From Hemileia vastatrix (Eukaryota; Basidiomycota; Pucciniomycetes; Pucciniales; Zaghouaniaceae), in contig JASXTE010000005.1 of the NCBI GenBank assembly GCA_030280995.1, forward strand, positions 30,781,001 to 30,845,000: a stretch of DNA of 64,000 bases, written 5' to 3'. How positions within the stretch are numbered: the first letter of the stretch is position 1; the number at the start of each line of letters is the position of its first letter. Under the pieces are notes generated by a model. The model was not told the DNA's origin. It saw only the letters and a list, made by a program, of their open reading frames with translations, and did no database searches. A program made the position numbers and the translations under genes. Shown piece after piece: positions 51,601-59,427 of the stretch.

Positions 51601-51699
51601 TTCAAGAATAAATCATCTGAATATGATTCTTGGATACCTGGGAAGGAGATATCTAATCTTCCTACTCTACTAAAAAAGTATAAAAAGAAAAAATCATAG
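45685..51699 (+). CDS. Gag-Pol polyprotein, chromodomain Ty3/gypsy (2004 aa)
   Basis: One uninterrupted frame. The N-terminus is disordered and basic, with Met/Ser/Pro-rich linkers; a coiled coil covers about residues 270-440; a Gag capsid-like domain starts near Trp516 (WPKLDQYPTFDGDSSSDWQQ). A zinc knuckle has Cys726, Cys729, His737, Cys739. Protease is VVLDSGAGGS with Asp836. RT has CGDYRALN near 1093 and catalytic YIDD at 1192-1195. RNase H begins YTDAS (Asp1341). Integrase has His1574, His1581, Cys1611, Cys1614, then Asp1644, Asp1706 and Glu1742 with the classic 35-residue last spacing. A chromodomain (about 1949-2004: EYLLRFKNKSSEYDSWIPGK) ends the protein and should steer integration to modified chromatin. 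All catalytic residues are present, so this copy could be active. Gag and Pol share a single ORF, without frameshift or stop. Confidence 0.97.
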   Translation: MTDQSGFTAREEELDLIDYDEPTSVSSPLTRRISQTNKSLPQTGCGNGRSRNPSGQYSGSETQDKPTRRASKRLQNKKDAVVPADKESVNPHKGVKDRQLETKGKGRCLGRMGEKKKYFSPREKETSSSQGSTTIGSPIPRDGRSVQVAVGLAQHSVGLLGSKPASVTSGRSIKAHPDQSHSSPPLSRRQKKKEVQYADTQQTLVHPSIGSQVPFLVADSVPSGKSGREDETLRPIEAGNSRQLSHPLLLIATSMINPDMAVIDETLDPEFYESLESYSVSLLRNTPDVARINDEHLRDIIAKQNHIMNNMQLTQRYNSLLTDQGYQALKSEAQRVSDELSHYKATHEKKIALWQNIKNDLSKLKDTVSACCQEVEIDKINLKRLSDQLSSFQHKNQVSFATVNESLSSLPRMKTQLTTIEETLNSLLNDQKYSDNSVKEHIVQDSQPVPVASSSKIKIDPEIPVDNTEFPSKTDDAPGSATEGLNNEISAQLEKLQLLLTQKQASTKETPSNQKNWPKLDQYPTFDGDSSSDWQQFICRIDNLKNSYKLPDEEIVSKLISLFTNVALMWYESVLLDGNDYSWEDWKKLIKAQFGGSKFRMAQQRQYEETRYSSSTDKPIEFLMKLVKILRAMDPNMEFDLWKDRILYKLPMSLRDLIVARTEFYKEPSSFINTCNEILLNNKYDARRFIPRTPLEKPSTYQQKPLEKVGKPSAPVAPKKYATNTCFKCNKPWQKGHVCDKKINLVEQTEEHADDTVALDDTSSDCASNISYESQQEILMLEEDIHYLNTIDVDNNDLSTVEDAEIIKNIEDNSIVIAPLKAPVLINGTSIEVVLDSGAGGSVVSERALASVDQDYKSKLLPIISENWRGYGSVLSPIGKYKATVFFKYNHGFVRAICDFVVMKNDNLSNWFIVGNDILTKYGIKLDPSNQCFTMGLNGKRKFKISSPKKLLKPELNTCNSVVQYKGRSTKEMHALMSEIDNASFGEQLSGEDKDSIINLIKSFPMAFAHGSHELGLVKEEMKLSLSFPLTDIPPSLKKKPYPASPTKRKDIEDNISTLLKMNIIEKVVETPKYCVISPVLISYEKDKARLCGDYRALNTYTVDDIYPLPRISSIHATLQGAKYISCLDGNKGYHQVPVEKNSQNFLMIATHMGIYKYIRMPFGPKNAPSVFQKVMDNTFHQEIIEGWLMVYIDDIIIFSKTFEDHLKHLCKVFQKMDEINMTLALKKCKFGFHSLKFLGHVVSGLQICVDQNKVAAIQQVKAPTTVRELQSFLGMCGYYRQYIKNYQVIALPLTQLTRKDVAFVWNSERQRAFDTMKHCLMSAPILALPDFDQPFVLYTDASFIGLGAALHQKQVINDKVSEVVICYISRTLRNSELKYGSTQLECLAVVWALEKLHYYLDDQKFELVTDCSAVKSLLNLKTPNRHMFRWQLAVQEYRGRMTIVHRAGIGHSNVDMLSRLPLPNDDSNPAYDPEDEIIHIHGIYVVDMEEELLQLILESYDKDTDLKKLCTILNDPKNASIQALIKTLPPKYQKGLEKGKFSIDEGYLYYRRKLSNVIVIPPSMKEIILKICHDDILAGHFDLDKTMIRIKNTAWWANMSEDTKLYVESCDSCQKSKRLTGKRAGLMQHIEPPDAPWQIINMDFVTGLPIAGKDSYNSCWVIVDRFTKMCKFIPTHKDVSTKELAFLWWSHMFNTAGFPKAIISDRDPKFTSEFWMSLLDVCGCDLKLSTAHHPQTDGLAERMIQTLEDMIRRYCAFGLEYKDNDRFTHDWVTLLPGLEFAYNSTVHSVTQRKPFELWLGYVPNTPAQILNNKIPKLDIHPGVKSFLQMQQLCRNHAQKCIEKSFEYEKKRWDKSHKEYTFKKGDEVLISTVHFNLQGNNKLKDSFVGPFVVRRMIGDNAVEVILYSPYDRKHPVSPISLLKPYTSNSDLFPKRRGRPKKTPNEITETAEIEKILNDRIVTAEKGTEYLLRFKNKSSEYDSWIPGKEISNLPTLLKKYKKKKS

Positions 51700-51721
51700 C
51701 ATTTTTTTTATTGTTTTTTTA

Positions 51722-51732
51722 GAGTGAGGGAG
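51722..51732 (+). other. Polypurine tract
   Basis: GAGTGAGGGAG lies immediately before the 3' LTR, the expected place for plus-strand DNA priming. Confidence 0.75.
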
Positions 51733-52556
51733 TGTCAGCCAGGCTACTAGACTTACCCAGTGAAATAATTAATTATTTACTGGATGAAGCCGCACCCTAT
51801 CATTTTTAATTATCATTTAATTATCATTTAGTTACATTAAAATTAGTTATAATAAATTAACTAATTACAAAATGTTAAAATTAAATTAATTAATTAAATA
51901 AATAATTAAAATTAAAATTATAATTTTGTCCCTTATATTTTTCTCTAACACCGTGCTCATTTGACAGGTTGGGAAAAAATAAAATTTTATATTAAAAAAT
52001 AAATACAAAGATAAAATAAGATTTAAATATTCAAATAATATTAAATATATACAAAAAAATCAAATTTCTTATTTAGGATTGACTTTTACAGTAAATATTA
52101 AAAATATTGATGTATTTCTGACATACTCTGTAAATACATCTTTTTGACGCCTTCTTTTTAGAATAACTTTATTATTTGAAATACTCTTTCTGGAATTTTC
52201 TTTTTCTCTCTCTTTTCCTACTGTTTTTAGAATTTGTTTTCCGTGCTTTGTCTCTCCTTTGCCTATAAAAGGCCTCTCTTTTTGTTGTCTTTTGATCATT
52301 CTATCTTACCAAACCATTTTATTACAACAATAACCAATAAAAACTTATTCTTATATTCTATATCATTAGTATTTACAATAGCGTAATTCTAATTTATAAA
52401 TTATATTAATATTTTAATCCTACCTCTTTTTATTGAGTAAAAACATTCATCTTTGAATTAAGAAATACGTACAAAATTGTTGATAATCCATTTAAGCCTT
52501 TTAAATCCTCGTAGAACTGCGTACCAAATCTTCTAGACTAAAAGTATACCTTGACA
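51733..52556 (+). repeat. 3' LTR of gypsy element
   Basis: 824 bp, matching the 5' LTR except for one substitution noticed at offset 736 (52469). Followed by the AAATC duplication at 52557-52561. Confidence 0.96.
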
Positions 52557-52789
52557 AAATCAGTAAAATAAAAATAAAAAATAAAAAAATTATTTAAATA
52601 AAAACAAAATCACAAAAATTAATTATAAAAAAATTAAAAATAAAATTATAAACCTTTTTTGTTTTGTAAATAAGAGGGACAGTCCTTATCAGAACGAATT
52701 TTTTTTTTTCTATATTAATGCCAAAAAAATTAAAAAATTAATCAAAATTACAAACAAAAATTTGTTAGTATATTTATTTGAAAGCTGGT

Positions 52790-53545
52790 AACCCGTCTTT
52801 ATCTCCCATAAATGTCCCCTTTTCCCCTCCTTTATTTATTTGAAATGCCCTTACAAATCCCTCCCTCCTTGCCTCAAAAGTCCCCTCAAATGCTCTCCTT
52901 GCCTGCCTCAAAATCCCCCTGAAATGCCCTGCTTAATTGTCTCAATACCCCCCTTTCCCCCCTCTTTAGGTCCCTCATCACCCTCCTTCCCCCCTCTTTA
53001 GCTGCCTCAAACCCCCCCCCCCATTCCCCTCTCCTTAGGCACCTCAAACCCCCCCATTCCCCTCTCCTTAGGCGCCTCAAACCCCCCCCATTCCCCTCTC
53101 CTTAGGCACCTCAAACCCCCCCCTTCCCCCCCCCTTAACATCTTTTTTCCCCCCCTTCCAATCACCTCACCCCCTCCCAATCCATTACCAACTTTGCCAC
53201 CCCCCCCACCTCCTTGTTAACAAACAATCTGTAACGATCGTTTGTTAATAATCATGGGGGGGGTAGAGGAGGAGGTAAGGATTGTGGAGGGGGGGAAGGG
53301 GGGGTGTTTGAGGCACCTAAAGAGAGGGAAAGGGGGGGTTTGAGGGACATAAAGAGAGGAGAAGGGGGGTGTATTGAAGCACCTAAAAAGAGGGGAAGGG
53401 GGGTGATGAGGGACCTAAAGAGGGGGGAAAGGGGGGATTTGAGGCAGCTAAAAAGGGGGTAAAAAGGGGGTCTTGAGACAGGTAAAGAGAGGGGAAAAGG
53501 GGGGCCTTGAGGATGATAAAGAGAGGTGAAGGAGAGAAAAAAAAA
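52790..53545. repeat. C-tract/G-tract inverted repeat, copy D
   Basis: The left arm (about 52810-53205) has at least five units like CCCTCTCCTTAGGCACCTCA between C-runs. The centre, 53215-53252, is TTAACAAACAATC/GATCGTTTGTTAA-like. The right arm (53253-53540) carries the G-rich inverse with units like GAGGCACCTAAAGAGAGGG. It stands between the transposase and (before the gypsy insertion) the oxygenase gene, as in A and B. Confidence 0.88.
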
Positions 53546-54028
53546 CAAAAAAAAAGTGAAAAAAGTGAAAAAAACAAAACAAAAATTAGTTTACCCAAGA
53601 ACAAAAATAAATGAAGCACTTACAAAAAAAACAAAAAAAACAAAAAAAACAAAAAAAACAAAAAAAAGCAAAAAAAAAATCATGATTAGCAAATAAAAAA
53701 CCAAGAAAAAAGAAAAAAAATGACCTACCTGGTGAGTTGAGTTGAGAAAATAAATGCAACAAAAATATTTGAGGGATGTTTGAGGAGAGGATGAAAAGGA
53801 TATGAGTGATGAATGAAAAAAAAAATCACTGACAAAATATGCGATATAAGAAAATTTGCAATTTCATGTTGAGGAGGTGAAAGAAAACCAATGAGCCATC
53901 CAAAAAAAAGATATTCACCATAAATTCAAAAAAAAAAAATGAATATGCAACAAACCAAAATACAAAACCAAGTGATTAAAGTACACAAAGAGGACATTTG
54001 GAAAGTATGAAAACATAAAAATTAAAAA

Positions 54029-55289
54029 TTAAAAGGGTGAAGAGAAATGTTGAAGAGTAATTGGCATTATAATGGGGCGTATGCCAGTTGATTGAATGAT
54101 TTGTGAATCAAGGGAGGGGAGTTCCAGTGGTGGTTCAGGATCCTCTTCTTCATAAAGATCATTCCACTCATCCTTTAAATCAGCTAGAATATTGTGGAGT
54201 ATTACGCAAGTCAAGATCCAATGATTTGCAGTTTTGATCTCCAATTTTTTTTTGAAATTGGATTCTGAGTTCCCAAAGACTAGAAAATTGTCCCTTTAAA
54301 ATACCTATAGCATGTTCAATTCGTACTCTTGATTGTGCAAGGTGATAATTAAATTTAGTTTTTGGCTCATTTTCTGAATTTGCACCATGGAAAGCAGGTA
54401 TAATGTACTTTCCACTTGCATATGCTGAGTCTGCAAGGAGGTACTGAGATTTGTCAAAGTATGAGTCAGGGGATTGAGAAATCCTCATTCTTTGGAAGAC
54501 GGAAGAGTCATGACATGATCCAGGGCAGCCACTGTGAAAAGCAATAAATTTTTTATTGACATTGCATACAAGTTGAACGGCAATAGAGTATCTAGAAAGA
54601 AGATAAAAAGTTAGATTGTGAAAGATGAGAACTTGGAGGAGATTTTGAAGAAACCTTTTTTTGCGATCAAAATAATGGTTGCCATCATGAGCAGGCTTTT
54701 GACTCAAAGGGATGGTTGTGCCATCAACAAAACCTATACAGCCAGGGAAACCTTCAGCTTGCATTACTTGAGAGGATTCAAGTTGCTGTTCTGGAGTTGG
54801 CCAAGCAATAGTTTGAGACTTGAGGGAAAGGATAGCAATCATACAGCGCTTGGTGTATAATATCATGGTACCATATCCTATGTTTAGGAGATTATCCAAA
54901 CGTCTTACGGCAGCACCATTTCCATTTGAGCCAAAGCAACATAGAGCAACAGCAAGTTGGATGGCAGGATTACGCTGTTTGTTATGAGAATTGTTGTGGA
55001 AGATAGGATGATCGGAGATGAGTTGATAAATTTTGAAGAAAGAATCGGGAGAAGTTCTGAAAATTTGTGTGAAGTTTAGATGAGGAATGTTGAGAATGGA
55101 GGCCAGATCATATCGGGGATCATGATAAAGATTTGGCCCCCTGGTGATGATGTAACGCTTTTTGGAAAGAAAACACATATAAGCTAAAGCATCTTCCAAA
55201 TCAGAGTCAGATTTATAGTAGAGAACTAAAAGTAAAGTGATGGCATTAATAGTGGAGTGGAGTAGCCGTCTAGTAGAGAGGTGTTTCAT
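54029..55289 (-). CDS. Harbinger transposase, copy D (intact triad, A9 frame change)
   Basis: It starts MKHLSTRRLLHSTINAITLL. Landmarks: GPNLYHDPRYDLASILNIPH, ALCCFGSNGNGAAVRRLDNL, GFPGCIGFVDGTTIPLSQKP (first Asp), an intron near 54593-54655, PGSCHDSSVFQRMRIS, YLLADSAYASGKYIIPAFHG (second Asp), SRVRIEHAIGILKGQFSSLW (Glu). The first frame ends soon after an A9 run (54245-54253); the conserved C-terminal part, IKTANHWILTCVILHNILAD to LQHFSSPF, follows in the +1 frame and stops at 54029. Copy B has the same A9 and shift. Apart from that the protein is complete, making D the best candidate for a source of activity before the gypsy insertion. Slippage at A9 or shared inactivation are both possible. 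Confidence 0.88.
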
Positions 55290-55553
55290 TGTTGCCAGTG
55301 GAAGGGTTATGTGATGAGGGAAGTGGAAATTCACCACCAAATGTGCAGTTGGGGTGTGTAGATAGAAAAAAAACTTAAGTGTTTGCCACCAAAATTAAGT
55401 AGCATAGAGTGAGGAAAGACTTAAGGATGGCATCAGCAATTATGAGACATGTGACTTTCTTGCAAATCCATCATGGATGAGATGAGTTTGGGATCAGGAA
55501 TTAGGAATGGAAATTGGGGTATAAGAGGTGGGATAATGCATTATTGTGGATTC

Positions 55554-55585
55554 CTTATCCACTAACCCCGGGGCTAGTGGATAAG
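55554..55585. promoter_or_regulatory. Subterminal palindrome, copy D
   Basis: CTTATCCACTAACCCC with its inverse GGGGCTAGTGGATAAG lies 84 bp inside the transposase-side terminus, matching 27761-27792 in copy B. Confidence 0.7.
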
Positions 55586-55849
55586 AATCTTCCGCAATTA
55601 ATAATGTCTGATCCCGGAAAAAAAAATTCCTGATCCCTAATTGCGAATCCCTGAACATTGATACCCCCTATTAAATACATAAAAATGCGCCATAAATTAT
55701 AGAATATAAAATATATCATGCTTAATTTAAATGTATAAATAAATTATATAACAATAAAATTAATATAACCCATATTTTATTTATATTTAATAAGATACTT
55801 ATATAATTTTATTATGTAATAAAATATTAATTTATATACATAAAATGCA

Positions 55850-55923
55850 TATTTTTACACCCTCTTTTGGTTCCAGTAAGTTAAAATAACATTTACTGGG
55901 ATCCTGGTATAGCCTGGCTGACA
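55850..55923 (-). repeat. LTR edge related to the gypsy family
   Basis: The minus strand from 55923 reads TGTCAGCCAGGCTATACCAG then GATCCCAGTAAATG, close to the first 35-40 bp of the complete element's LTR (TGTCAGCCAGGCTACTAGAC, CCCAGTGAAATA). The rest could not be followed leftward before the Harbinger end at 55669, so this is a fragment. Confidence 0.5.
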
Positions 55924-56200
55924 ATGTTGGTATTTTTAAGTAATAATCTGTTTATAAAAAAATAAATAAAATAAAATATAAAATAAAATAAAATAAATAA
56001 ATAAATAAAATTTTTTATTTATATTTTCTAATTATTATTGTTTTCTCTAATTATTAATTTATATTATTTTCTTTTTTCTATAGTTAATGTCTGGAAGAAG
56101 AAGCTTCTGGAGGTTGGTCTGGATTATGTTGGTGTTTTTGTTTTTTGTTGGGATTGGAGGATGCACTGTGTTTCTTGTGGTGTAGTCTTTTGGAGAGATT

Positions 56201-56603
56201 AGAGGGTATCAAAGTTAGAAATATTCCATTTAAAAATACCACTTTTTACCACCAAATCATCAAGACAATTTTATATTAGGGGGTACCAAAGTTAGAAATT
56301 TTCCATTTCAAAATACTTCTTTTTTCCAACAAATCAACAATGACTATTTTTTAAAATATGACATATTGTGCCCCAAAAACACCTTTTTATTGACAGTTAA
56401 TATCAAGTTTGTGGCTTTTTTTTGTGTTGTGAAATTACTTTTAAATAATTACAAATTTCTAACTTTGATACCCCCTATTAAATATGCCTTATTGTGCCCC
56501 AAAAGCTTCTTTTTACTGTGAATTGATGTCAAGATTTTGGCTTTCTTTTTGTATTGTGAAATATCTTTTAAATAATTACAAGTTTCTAACTTTGATACCG
56601 CCT
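56201..56603 (+). mobile_element. Outer MITE carrying an inner MITE
   Basis: Ends AGAGGGTATCAAAGTTAGAA and (inward from the right) AGGCGGTATCAAAGTTAGAA, flanked by ATT at 56198-56200 and 56604-56606. It is interrupted by the MITE at 56278-56476. Interior blocks CTTATTGTGCCCCAAAAGC and TTTAAATAATTACAAGTTTC match the family. Confidence 0.88.
56278..56476 (+). mobile_element. Inner MITE (199 bp)
   Basis: AGGGGGTACCAAAGTTAGAA ends with inverse AACTTTGATACCCCCT, and ATT duplications at 56275-56277 and 56477-56479. Non-coding. Confidence 0.9.
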
Positions 56604-57839
56604 ATTGTAGGGATTTTAATGGCCAGGAAGTGGATTTGAAGGTATTTTTCAGGTTTAAGCAGAAGAGGCTGGGATGGAGTGTTGGAAGGTGTGCTTAATT
56701 ATCCTGGACATCTTACAGTGGTCATCAAGAAGTTGTTTTCTCAGGTTCTTTTAAAATTCATTCAATGGCCCATGAAGAGAAATGGCCTTAAGCATGTTGG
56801 AACACATCATACTTAGTTTTTGCTTCATATCTGCATAGTCCAGTGTTAACATGGTTTCCAGAGGTTGTCCAATCCCAATAGTAGCTTCAGGAGGAGGGGT
56901 GCCAACAAAACAAAATAATTGAATCAGAAATTGTTTTCTGTTGAGTAAATTGGATTAATTAATTTGGTACTTACAGATTGGAAGCTTATCAACTTTGTAA
57001 GCAGCCGGAATTTGGACTGTTGAAGGGTTTTGATTGGAGGTAGTAGGAAGATCAATCAGGTGGAGATATGGATTCTCTTGGTCATCTTCTAAATGGTGTT
57101 GAGAATACAAACTAGGATGAGGAAGTTCCTGTGGCCTAGTTGGAGCAGTAGGGCTTTTGTTGCTATTTTTGATATTTTTTTCTTGGTTTAGTTTGATTGG
57201 GTGCTGGTGGTGGAGTACCAGGGTTGTTGTAGGATGGAGCAGGAGAAGGTGATCTGGAAGCTGATTGGTCTCTTCTTGATGAAGCTCTTGAAGAAATTGA
57301 ACTGTCAGATGAATAATTGGCCAGCAGAGGAGAGGTGTAGTTTCTTCTTCTAAATTGAGAGGGAGATTTTTGTCTTGGAGCAGTGTTTGGTGATCTGGTG
57401 TCTTCTTGGGGCCCTCTGGCAGGTCTTCTAGAAGTTTTGAAATTTTTGGCATTTTGGACATAGGAAATTAGAGTGCATTTCTCTTGGAGAACTAGGAGGT
57501 TTTTTCGTAAAGTTATTGGTGTTTGTTGGCAGAATTTGAAGGTTTTGAGCCTGATTTTTGGTTCCTAGTGAGGCGGGCGGGCCTCCTGGATGCATTCTAG
57601 CAGGCTAGGATTTGAATTCACAGTGATAAAATCTGTTTCTTGAGAGTATAAAGCAGGCCTTTTGGAGAGTGTTTGGGGGACTGATTTCCGGGATCTTCTG
57701 GATGGAGCTAAAATAAAGAGGAAGAAGTAGGAAAAAGTTCTGGGGATCTAGTAGGGGATCTAAAGATGTATATATATGAAGGTGAAGGTGTATGTATAGG
57801 ATAATTGGGATCTCTGTCACATTTTTTCTTTTTGGAGTT

Positions 57840-57995
57840 TCAGGAATCCCAGGCTCTGTTGTAGATTTTAGCCTCAGGGGTTGGAAGAGTGAAAGTGCAA
57901 ATTCTGCACATGTGGGTGCACTGTTTGAAAGCATAGTCCTTGGGAGCAGTGAAGCAAGGAAGATCTGATGGGTTAAGATCAGGGGATCCAGCCAT
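57840..57995 (-). pseudogene. Short Cys-containing gag-like exon
   Basis: ATG follows a good acceptor-like TCTTCACAG. The 51-residue frame reads MAGSPDLNPSDLPCFTAPKD, then KQCTHMCRICTF, and stops at AWDS. The Cys spacing (C-x3-C-x2-C) is reminiscent of the cluster at 59154-59417. It may be an exon of a spliced Gag-like protein or a broken frame; neither is certain. Confidence 0.35.
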
Positions 57996-58148
57996 GATCT
58001 GTGAAGAGAAAAAAATGAAGAGAAAAGAGATAAGAAGAAATTTTTTTATCAGTGATAGCTAGATGATGAAGTTAAAGTGGAATTTCAGTAGGCTGGTTGT
58101 GGGGTATTGTACATGGAATTGGTTTTGTCTTTTTACGCAAAGTGTGGG

Positions 58149-58580
58149 AAGTCCATCAAGACTTTAAACTGAAAGCTGCGGCCAGTCCATCAAGACTTTA
58201 AACTGAAAAATGGTATAGTCCCCCAAGACTATAAACTGCAGATGGTTTGATGGTTGATTCCTTCAGCACTATCAACTGATAATTTGGTGTTGGTGTGATT
58301 CTGGCAGTGGGCATTCAAAGGGGGAGTCTCTGAATTTAGTTAAGGCAAGTGTGGGGGTAACTGATGAGCTGGCTTCTCTGTAGAAAAGTTACCCCAGAAT
58401 TTTAGTTTATTTCTTTGGTCTTTAATGGTTTGATCTCTGGTTCTGTTTTTATGATTTAGGTTTTGAGTCCCCCAAGACTATAAACTGTGGGTTTTGAGTC
58501 CCCCAAGACTATAAAATGAGGGCTTTTAGTCCCCCAAGACTTAAAACTGAGGATGAGTCCTCCAAGACTGTAAACTGAGG
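58149..58580 (-). repeat. Array of AGTCCCCCAAGACT...AACTG units
   Basis: At least seven copies of AGTCC(A/C/T)(T/C)CAAGACT followed by (A/T)TAAACTG occur at about 58149, 58184, 58217, 58466, 58497, 58529 and 58555, with a poorer one near 58251. On the coding (minus) strand each reads CAGTTTATAGTCTTGGGGGA. The AGTC and GACT arms can pair around a C-rich loop. The layout parallels the CAGTTGAC...GTCCTG array in the leader of the complete gypsy element. Confidence 0.75.
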
Positions 58581-59153
58581 AATTTCTTATGATTGGATAC
58601 ATTCAGGAAGTCTGGGGGGTGGTCAAGAGTTTTAATTTCTAAGTCAAAAGTTTAGTCAAGAGTAAAGTTGCAGAAGAGGATCAAGATATGAAACAAAGTG
58701 TTCAGCATTAGCCTTGAACTGGTGGATGTGGTGTTTCCTTTTCTCAAGTTCCTGTGGATTTCTAGCAGGAGTGGATTGGAAGTAGCTTAGTAGAAGGTGC
58801 TTTTGTTCAGAGGAGTGTTGTTGGGACTTGGCCTTAATGGTGGGCAAGTGGTTAGGTGTTGGTGTTTCAATGGATCCTACATTGTCATAATCACTGTCAG
58901 AAGATGGAAGAACGGAGAAGTCATCATTTTTTTAAAAAAGTAGATGGAAGGAATAAAAGTTTTTACCATCAGATGGACCAAGAATGGTGGAACTGGTTTC
59001 TGTAGTGGTGTTGGCACTCCTTTTTGAAGGGTTTAGTTTGTTTACTAATCTGGGTATCAGGATGGATGGCCTGGTGTTTTTGGTGCTGGTGGAAGATGGA
59101 CCAGGTTGAGGTGGAGGTGAATCTGTTGCAGATAATAATGGACCAGGTCTGTA

Positions 59154-59417
59154 TCAAGTCTTCTTTCTGGATTGGCAGACATCACAGGAGGTTCTGTATA
59201 TATGAGCTGGTGGTGTAATGGCGCAGATCAGATTATTGTAAATGCAGTATTGGCAAGGGCCCATTTCAGAGGCAGATTTTGAAAGAAAGCTGAACATGGT
59301 GGATCTGATGGAGAAGAATGTGGAAATTCTCAATTGGAGGGAGGATGTGGTCTTTGAAAATTGATAGAGGCCTTTTTTGGGTTGTTTGGTGCTGTTTGTG
59401 TATGTATTAATTGACAT
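59154..59417 (-). pseudogene. Gag-like ORF with Zn2Cys6-like Cys spacing, just inside the LTR
   Basis: The 87-residue frame ends MGPCQYCIYNNLICAI, then SCDVCQSRKKT: spacing C-x2-C-x6-C-x12-C-x2-C followed by basic residues. This resembles the start of a fungal binuclear zinc cluster, but the sixth Cys is absent before the stop. It begins about 10 bp inside the LTR boundary estimate. The likely true start is MFSFLSK or MGPC. The related fragment at 2296-2688 has the same arrangement. Not a recognised protein family. Confidence 0.45.
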
Positions 59418-59427
59418 TAGTTGAAGA

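Larger units (their letters stand above)
43798..52556 (+). mobile_element. Complete chromodomain Ty3/gypsy LTR retrotransposon (8759 bp)
   Basis: Two 824-bp LTRs (43798-44621 and 51733-52556) begin TGTCAGCC and end TTGACA; only one difference was noticed between them (44534 A against 52469 G). A 5-bp duplication AAATC flanks the element. It holds a 1.06-kb leader, one intact Gag-Pol ORF and a purine-rich tract (AGAGTGAGGGAG) just before the 3' LTR. No tRNA primer site was recognised after the 5' LTR. Near-identical LTRs and an intact ORF mean recent insertion, later than the decay of the Harbinger copy around it. Confidence 0.97.
39365..55669 (-). mobile_element. Harbinger-like element, copy D, interrupted by a gypsy element
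   Basis: The Myb-side end AGGGGGTATCAATGTTGACC is at 39365; the transposase-side end is GAACATTGATACCCCCT, ending at 55669. Perfect ATT flanks occur at 39362-39364 and 55670-55672. The element is inverted relative to B. It contains the Myb/SANT-like gene (+), Tet/JBP-like gene (-), a Ty3/gypsy insertion (43798-52556), the inverted repeat and the transposase (-). Removing gypsy and its duplication leaves about 7.5 kb, close to copy B. Confidence 0.93.
56604..59427 (-). mobile_element. Decayed internal region of an LTR retroelement
   Basis: It sits next to the LTR at 59428-60405 and reads on the minus strand. It contains a Cys-cluster ORF right after the LTR (59154-59417), a Pro/Ser-rich segment near 59130-58945, an array of AGTCCCCCAAGACT-type units (58149-58580), a 51-codon ORF (57840-57995), and a Pro/Arg/Ser-rich segment on the 57163-57430 minus strand (SRASSRRDQSASRSPSPAPS in one frame, overlapping the 168-codon frame 56955-57461). 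This resembles the disordered N-terminal Gag and leader of rust gypsy-type elements. No protease, RT or integrase was found, so the element is truncated and its superfamily is uncertain. Confidence 0.5.

Noticed and set aside
58149..58580. CRISPR array
   Set aside because: Repeats are diverged and irregularly spaced, spacers are not uniform, and the setting is a eukaryotic LTR element without cas genes.
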